Positions 1 through 5,228 of a stretch of DNA of 5,228 nt are shown here, piece after piece (position 1 is the first letter of the stretch; each line of letters begins with the position of its first letter). The notes beneath the pieces are model-generated. The model saw only the letters and a list, made by a program, of their open reading frames with translations, made no database searches and was not told the origin of the DNA. The DNA lies in contig VXPI01000355.1 of NCBI GenBank assembly GCA_009839585.1, positions 1 to 5,228 on the forward strand. The letters run 5' to 3'. Position numbers and translations under genes: made by a program. The stretch is from Gammaproteobacteria bacterium (GTDB lineage Bacteria > Pseudomonadota > Gammaproteobacteria > Arenicellales > Poriferihabitantaceae).

Positions 1-62
1 ACACATCGAGTTTGCTGTTTTCGAAAATGATGTCTCAAATAATCAACGACAGGGAAAAATAC

Positions 63-139
63 TGGTGGGCCCGGCAGGACTTGAACCTGCGACCAATGGA
101 TTATGAGTCCACTGCTCTAACCAACTGAGCTACAGGCCC
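63..139 (-). tRNA. ileX: tRNA with CAU anticodon, probably tRNA-Ile2 (lysidine type)
   Basis: On the minus strand this 77-nt sequence folds into a complete cloverleaf. It has a 7-bp acceptor stem (GGGCCTG with CGGGCCC, one G-U pair), a GCTC/GAGC D stem, an anticodon stem GTGGA/TCCAT and a 7-nt loop CTCATAA. The variable loop is TGGTC, and the T arm is GCAGG-TTCAAGT-CCTGC. The discriminator is A and CCA is encoded in the DNA. The anticodon CAT occupies 103-105. A CAU tRNA may be elongator Met, initiator Met or Ile2, whose C34 is converted to lysidine by TilS so that it reads AUA. Initiator is excluded by the paired first base pair. C4-G69 and C5-G68 in the acceptor stem, and a variable loop and T arm close to E. 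coli ileX rather than metT/U, favour Ile2. From memory, E. coli ileX also lies close to rpoD, which agrees. The tRNA call is secure; the Ile2 identity is an inference at about 0.8. Confidence 0.96.
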
Positions 140-165
140 GCAAATATAACAGTTGGCCTAATGAA

Positions 166-194
166 TATATATCAGATCAGGCAGACTGGGTCGA
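166..194 (-). promoter_or_regulatory. weak candidate promoter for the tRNA gene
   Basis: On the minus strand, TCGACC (189-194) and TATATA (166-171) are separated by 17 bp and match the sigma-70 -35 and -10 hexamers at 4 of 6 positions each. A start 6-8 nt further on would give a leader of about 20 nt before the tRNA 5' end at 139. This is only a pattern match in an AT-rich stretch. The tRNA may instead be cut from an rpoD read-through transcript, since no clear rpoD terminator is visible between 140 and 225. Confidence 0.22.
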
Positions 195-225
195 TGGGAA
201 CCGGTACGATCTTCGTAAGCGAATA

Positions 226-2184
226 TCAAATACTGTCCAGAAAACTCTTTAGTTGCTCAGATCGACTGGGATGGCGAAGCTTCCTCAATGCCTTGGCCTC
301 AATCTGACGGATTCGTTCCCGAGTGACATCAAACTGCTTACCGACCTCTTCTAGTGTGTGGTCGGTATTCATGCCAATCCCAAAGCGCATTTGCAAAACC
401 TTAGCCTCTCGCTCAGTAAGCTGATCAAGGATTCCATCCGTGGCTTCTTTCAGTCCCGATGAGGTTGCATTGTCGAATGGTGCATGGGCCTTTTGATCTT
501 CAATGAAATCGCCAAGATGCGAATCTTCATCGTCACCCATAGGCTGCTCCATTGAAATCGGTTCTTTTGCAATCTTCAGCACCTTGCGCACCTTGTCTAC
601 GGTAAGCTCCATACGATCAGCGAGTTCTTCTGGCAGCGGTTCGCGTCCCTTTTCCTGCAGAATCTGACGCGAAACCCGGTTCAGCTTGTTGATCGTTTCA
701 ATCATGTGTACAGGTATGCGTATGGTTCTGGCTTGATCCGCAATAGAACGCGTGATTGCCTGACGAATCCACCAGGTAGCATAAGTCGAGAATTTATAAC
801 CCCGACGATATTCAAACTTGTCAACTGCCTTCATTAAGCCAATATTGCCTTCCTGAATAAGATCGAGAAACTGCAAGCCGCGGTTGGTGTACTTTTTCGC
901 GATCGAAATAACCAGGCGCAAGTTGGCTTCGACCATTTCCTTTTTTGCTCTGCGTGCCTTTACTTCGCCGAGCGAGAAGTCGTCAAACAATTTCCGTAAT
1001 TCCTGCAAGTCAAGACCAGCCGTGTTCTCAACCTTCAGGATTCGGTAAATCAATTCATGAATTTTTTCACGGTAGCGGGCAAGCCGTGGGTATTCCTTGC
1101 CATACTCCTCAATGAATTCATCGAACCATTCAAGATCCGTTTCCCGATCCTTGAATTTCTCAAGAAACAACGCGCTCGATACATTCCCATAATTAACACA
1201 ATACTTCTTTATGCCGCGTTCACAGGTTTTCAGCTCTTCCATGCAAGCCTTGAGAGATCCAGCCATCTCTTCCAGTCTTGCCGGTACAAACCGGATTAAA
1301 ATCAGCTCGTCACCCAGTCGTTTACGGATATTCAATACCCGCTTGCTCGACATGCCATGCTTTTCGATCGCATCTTCCATGGACTTAAGCGAGCGTTTGA
1401 TTTTATTGAAACGCCTTTTCGCTTCCTGGGGGTCGGGGCCGGTTGCCATTTCCTGTTCGGAGGCGTTTTGCCCCGGTTCTCCGGGAATTGCCACGGTTTC
1501 ATCCTTGTATGACTCCCAGTCGTGGAAACCAACCACCAAATCAGTTAGCTTCATTTCCCTTTTCTGGATAGCATTGATGTAACCCACCAATTTGCGAAGT
1601 ACGACCGGCGTAATGGCCATGGATGCGATACTAATCCGGTTGCCTGCTTCAATGCGTTTTGCAAGTTCAATCTCTTTCTCCCGGTCGAGCAACTCCACTA
1701 CGCCCATTTCCCGCATGTACATTCGGACTGGGTCAGTGGTGCGCCCGAATTCGCTTTCAACCGCAGTTTTGAGGGCAGCACTGACCTCTTCCATGACTTC
1801 CTGGTCTTCGGTGTTGTCCCGTTTGAGAGTCAGGGTTTCCGAGGTATCAGGTGCTTTATCTACCAGTTCAATATGCATGTCCTTGATCATATTGACAACG
1901 ACCTCAAACTGGTCGGTGTCATGCATATTTTCAGGAAGGTGGTCCTGGATTTCGGTGTAGGTCAGGAATCCTTGTGAACGACCCTTTAGAACCAGTTTCT
2001 GAAGTTTTGACTGAGTTTTGGGCTTGATATCCTCGGCCTGCTTTTCTTCGGCATTATCAGAATCAAGATCCTCTACCTCCAAATCTTGAGGGCCTTCAAC
2101 ACCCTCTCCGTCAATCTCGTCCAGTTCGATTTCTTCTGGCCCGGTTTCGATATCGGATTCCTTGGTTGTTTGCTGATTACTCAT
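226..2184 (-). CDS. rpoD: RNA polymerase primary sigma factor RpoD (sigma-70)
   Basis: This is the housekeeping sigma factor, which directs core RNA polymerase to -10/-35 promoters of growth genes. The product is 652 aa, against 613 in E. coli. Residues 1-55 form a strongly acidic extension. Region 1.1 follows at about 56-115, then region 1.2 (about 149-182) and the non-conserved region typical of proteobacterial RpoD (about 183-408). Region 2 spans about 410-497; its -10 melting and recognition residues Y463, Y468, W471, W472, Q475 and T478 match E. coli Y425, Y430, W433, W434, Q437 and T440. Region 3 lies at about 498-575. Region 4 (about 585-647) has the -35 recognition helix with R622, E623 and R624. 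The complete region 1.1 and non-conserved region separate it from RpoS and RpoH. The ATG at 2182-2184 is the only ATG or GTG codon before region 1.1 that I could find; a GAG about 9 nt upstream is a weak ribosome binding site. It lies downstream of dnaG in the same direction. Confidence 0.99.
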   Translation of the reverse strand: MSNQQTTKESDIETGPEEIELDEIDGEGVEGPQDLEVEDLDSDNAEEKQAEDIKPKTQSKLQKLVLKGRSQGFLTYTEIQDHLPENMHDTDQFEVVVNMIKDMHIELVDKAPDTSETLTLKRDNTEDQEVMEEVSAALKTAVESEFGRTTDPVRMYMREMGVVELLDREKEIELAKRIEAGNRISIASMAITPVVLRKLVGYINAIQKREMKLTDLVVGFHDWESYKDETVAIPGEPGQNASEQEMATGPDPQEAKRRFNKIKRSLKSMEDAIEKHGMSSKRVLNIRKRLGDELILIRFVPARLEEMAGSLKACMEELKTCERGIKKYCVNYGNVSSALFLEKFKDRETDLEWFDEFIEEYGKEYPRLARYREKIHELIYRILKVENTAGLDLQELRKLFDDFSLGEVKARRAKKEMVEANLRLVISIAKKYTNRGLQFLDLIQEGNIGLMKAVDKFEYRRGYKFSTYATWWIRQAITRSIADQARTIRIPVHMIETINKLNRVSRQILQEKGREPLPEELADRMELTVDKVRKVLKIAKEPISMEQPMGDDEDSHLGDFIEDQKAHAPFDNATSSGLKEATDGILDQLTEREAKVLQMRFGIGMNTDHTLEEVGKQFDVTRERIRQIEAKALRKLRHPSRSEQLKSFLDSI

Positions 2185-2223
2185 CTTGGGGTACTCGATT
2201 TGGAGTTAGAGTGAGTTGTTACA

Positions 2224-2251
2224 GGGCTATCAGCCCAAAATAAACAAGGGC
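2224..2251 (-). other. hairpin-forming segment in the rpoD leader
   Basis: In the minus-strand RNA, GGGCU and AGCCC (2232-2236 and 2224-2228) can form a 5-bp stem with a 3-nt loop. Just 5' of it, GCCC (2248-2251) can instead pair with the GGGC of the first stem (2233-2236), closing an 11-nt AU-rich loop. The two pairings exclude each other. The segment lies about 40-65 nt before the rpoD start codon. It might affect mRNA stability or processing, but short stems like these also occur by chance. Confidence 0.25.
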
Positions 2252-2324
2252 GCGAATTGTAACGCATCTTGGCCAAAACCTGATGGCGGAATCTGCCCAT
2301 TTAACGCTAGCAAGGCTGTAGCCA

Positions 2325-2359
2325 TCTATATATATCGTGTCGGCAAGGGCAAATTTCAA
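2325..2359 (-). promoter_or_regulatory. rpoD: weak candidate promoter for rpoD
   Basis: Minus-strand TTGCCC (2347-2352) and TATAGA (2325-2330), 16 bp apart, each match the sigma-70 hexamers at 4 of 6 positions. A closer -35 match, TTGAAA (2354-2359, 5 of 6), lies 19 bp from TATATA (2329-2334). The alternating TA run at 2327-2335 should melt easily. A start near 2318 would leave a leader of about 130 nt. In E. coli, rpoD has promoters of its own besides read-through from upstream; whether the same holds here is inference. Confidence 0.28.
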
Positions 2360-2410
2360 TTGCCCGGTTTAACCAAAAAACCAATCAATACCGAAGAAAT
2401 GGCCGTGATA

Positions 2411-2455
2411 GAAATTAAAAAACCCGAAAAACCCCGCTATCGCTACATTCTTCGG
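2411..2455 (-). terminator. possible intrinsic terminator or attenuator after dnaG
   Basis: Beginning 8 nt after the dnaG stop codon, the minus-strand RNA can pair CCGAAGAA (2448-2455) with UUUUUCGG (2424-2431). This is an 8-bp stem with one G-U pair around a 16-nt loop, followed by G and six U (2417-2422). The position is right for a dnaG terminator. The stem is AU-rich and its loop large, so termination would probably be partial, lowering rpoD read-through rather than abolishing it. Confidence 0.38.
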
Positions 2456-2462
2456 ATTGCAT

Positions 2463-5228
<2,766 letters not shown>

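Noticed and set aside
1..62. Possible attachment site or further gene beside the tRNA 3' end
   Set aside because: tRNA ends are common integration sites, but no repeat of the tRNA end or integrase is in the window. The T run after CCA lacks its own hairpin.
1211..1960. Plus-strand open frames opposite rpoD
   Set aside because: They are antisense shadows of conserved sigma-70 sequence, without ribosome binding sites or recognisable products.
2230..2325. Minus-strand 31-codon open frame between dnaG and rpoD
   Set aside because: It starts at an ATG with no ribosome binding site and overlaps the candidate -10 element; length and composition fit chance.
2347..2365. Hairpin GGGCAA/TTGCCC in the dnaG-rpoD spacer
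   Set aside because: The 6-bp stem has no following U run on either strand and overlaps the candidate rpoD promoter, so I do not call it a terminator.

Overview
The window carries four housekeeping genes typical of a gammaproteobacterium: a CAU-anticodon tRNA (most likely the lysidine-type tRNA-Ile2), rpoD (primary sigma factor), dnaG (primase) and the first 280 codons of leuS (leucyl-tRNA synthetase). The RpoD -10 and -35 recognition helices and the DnaG zinc ribbon align with the E. coli proteins almost residue for residue. LeuS has the HMGH motif at residues 49-52, as in E. coli. I cannot place the organism more finely from the sequence. Base composition looks even and moderate, with no sign of foreign DNA.

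Layout from left to right. Positions 1-62 hold no gene I can recognise. The tRNA gene (63-139) and rpoD (226-2184) follow on the minus strand. A 278-bp spacer (2185-2462) separates rpoD from dnaG and holds a plausible terminator or attenuator, a weak promoter candidate and a small leader hairpin. dnaG (2463-4238) is also on the minus strand. A 148-bp divergent promoter region (4239-4386) separates it from leuS, which starts at 4387 on the plus strand and runs off the window end.

How the genes relate. The minus-strand order dnaG, rpoD, tRNA is the distal part of the macromolecular synthesis operon, which in E. coli reads rpsU-dnaG-rpoD with ileX nearby. The products serve replication priming, transcription initiation and decoding of AUA codons. 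The usual first gene, rpsU, is absent from the position upstream of dnaG, which is occupied by a divergent leuS. A good sigma-70-type promoter lies just upstream of dnaG, so dnaG probably starts its own transcript here. rpoD may receive read-through from dnaG plus its own promoter in the spacer.

I found no mobile element, CRISPR array, toxin-antitoxin pair, defence gene or other novel system. The points worth a second look are modest: an acidic N-terminal extension on RpoD, loss of the zinc-site cysteines in LeuS, the rearranged operon context, the tRNA identity and possible RNA structures between dnaG and rpoD.
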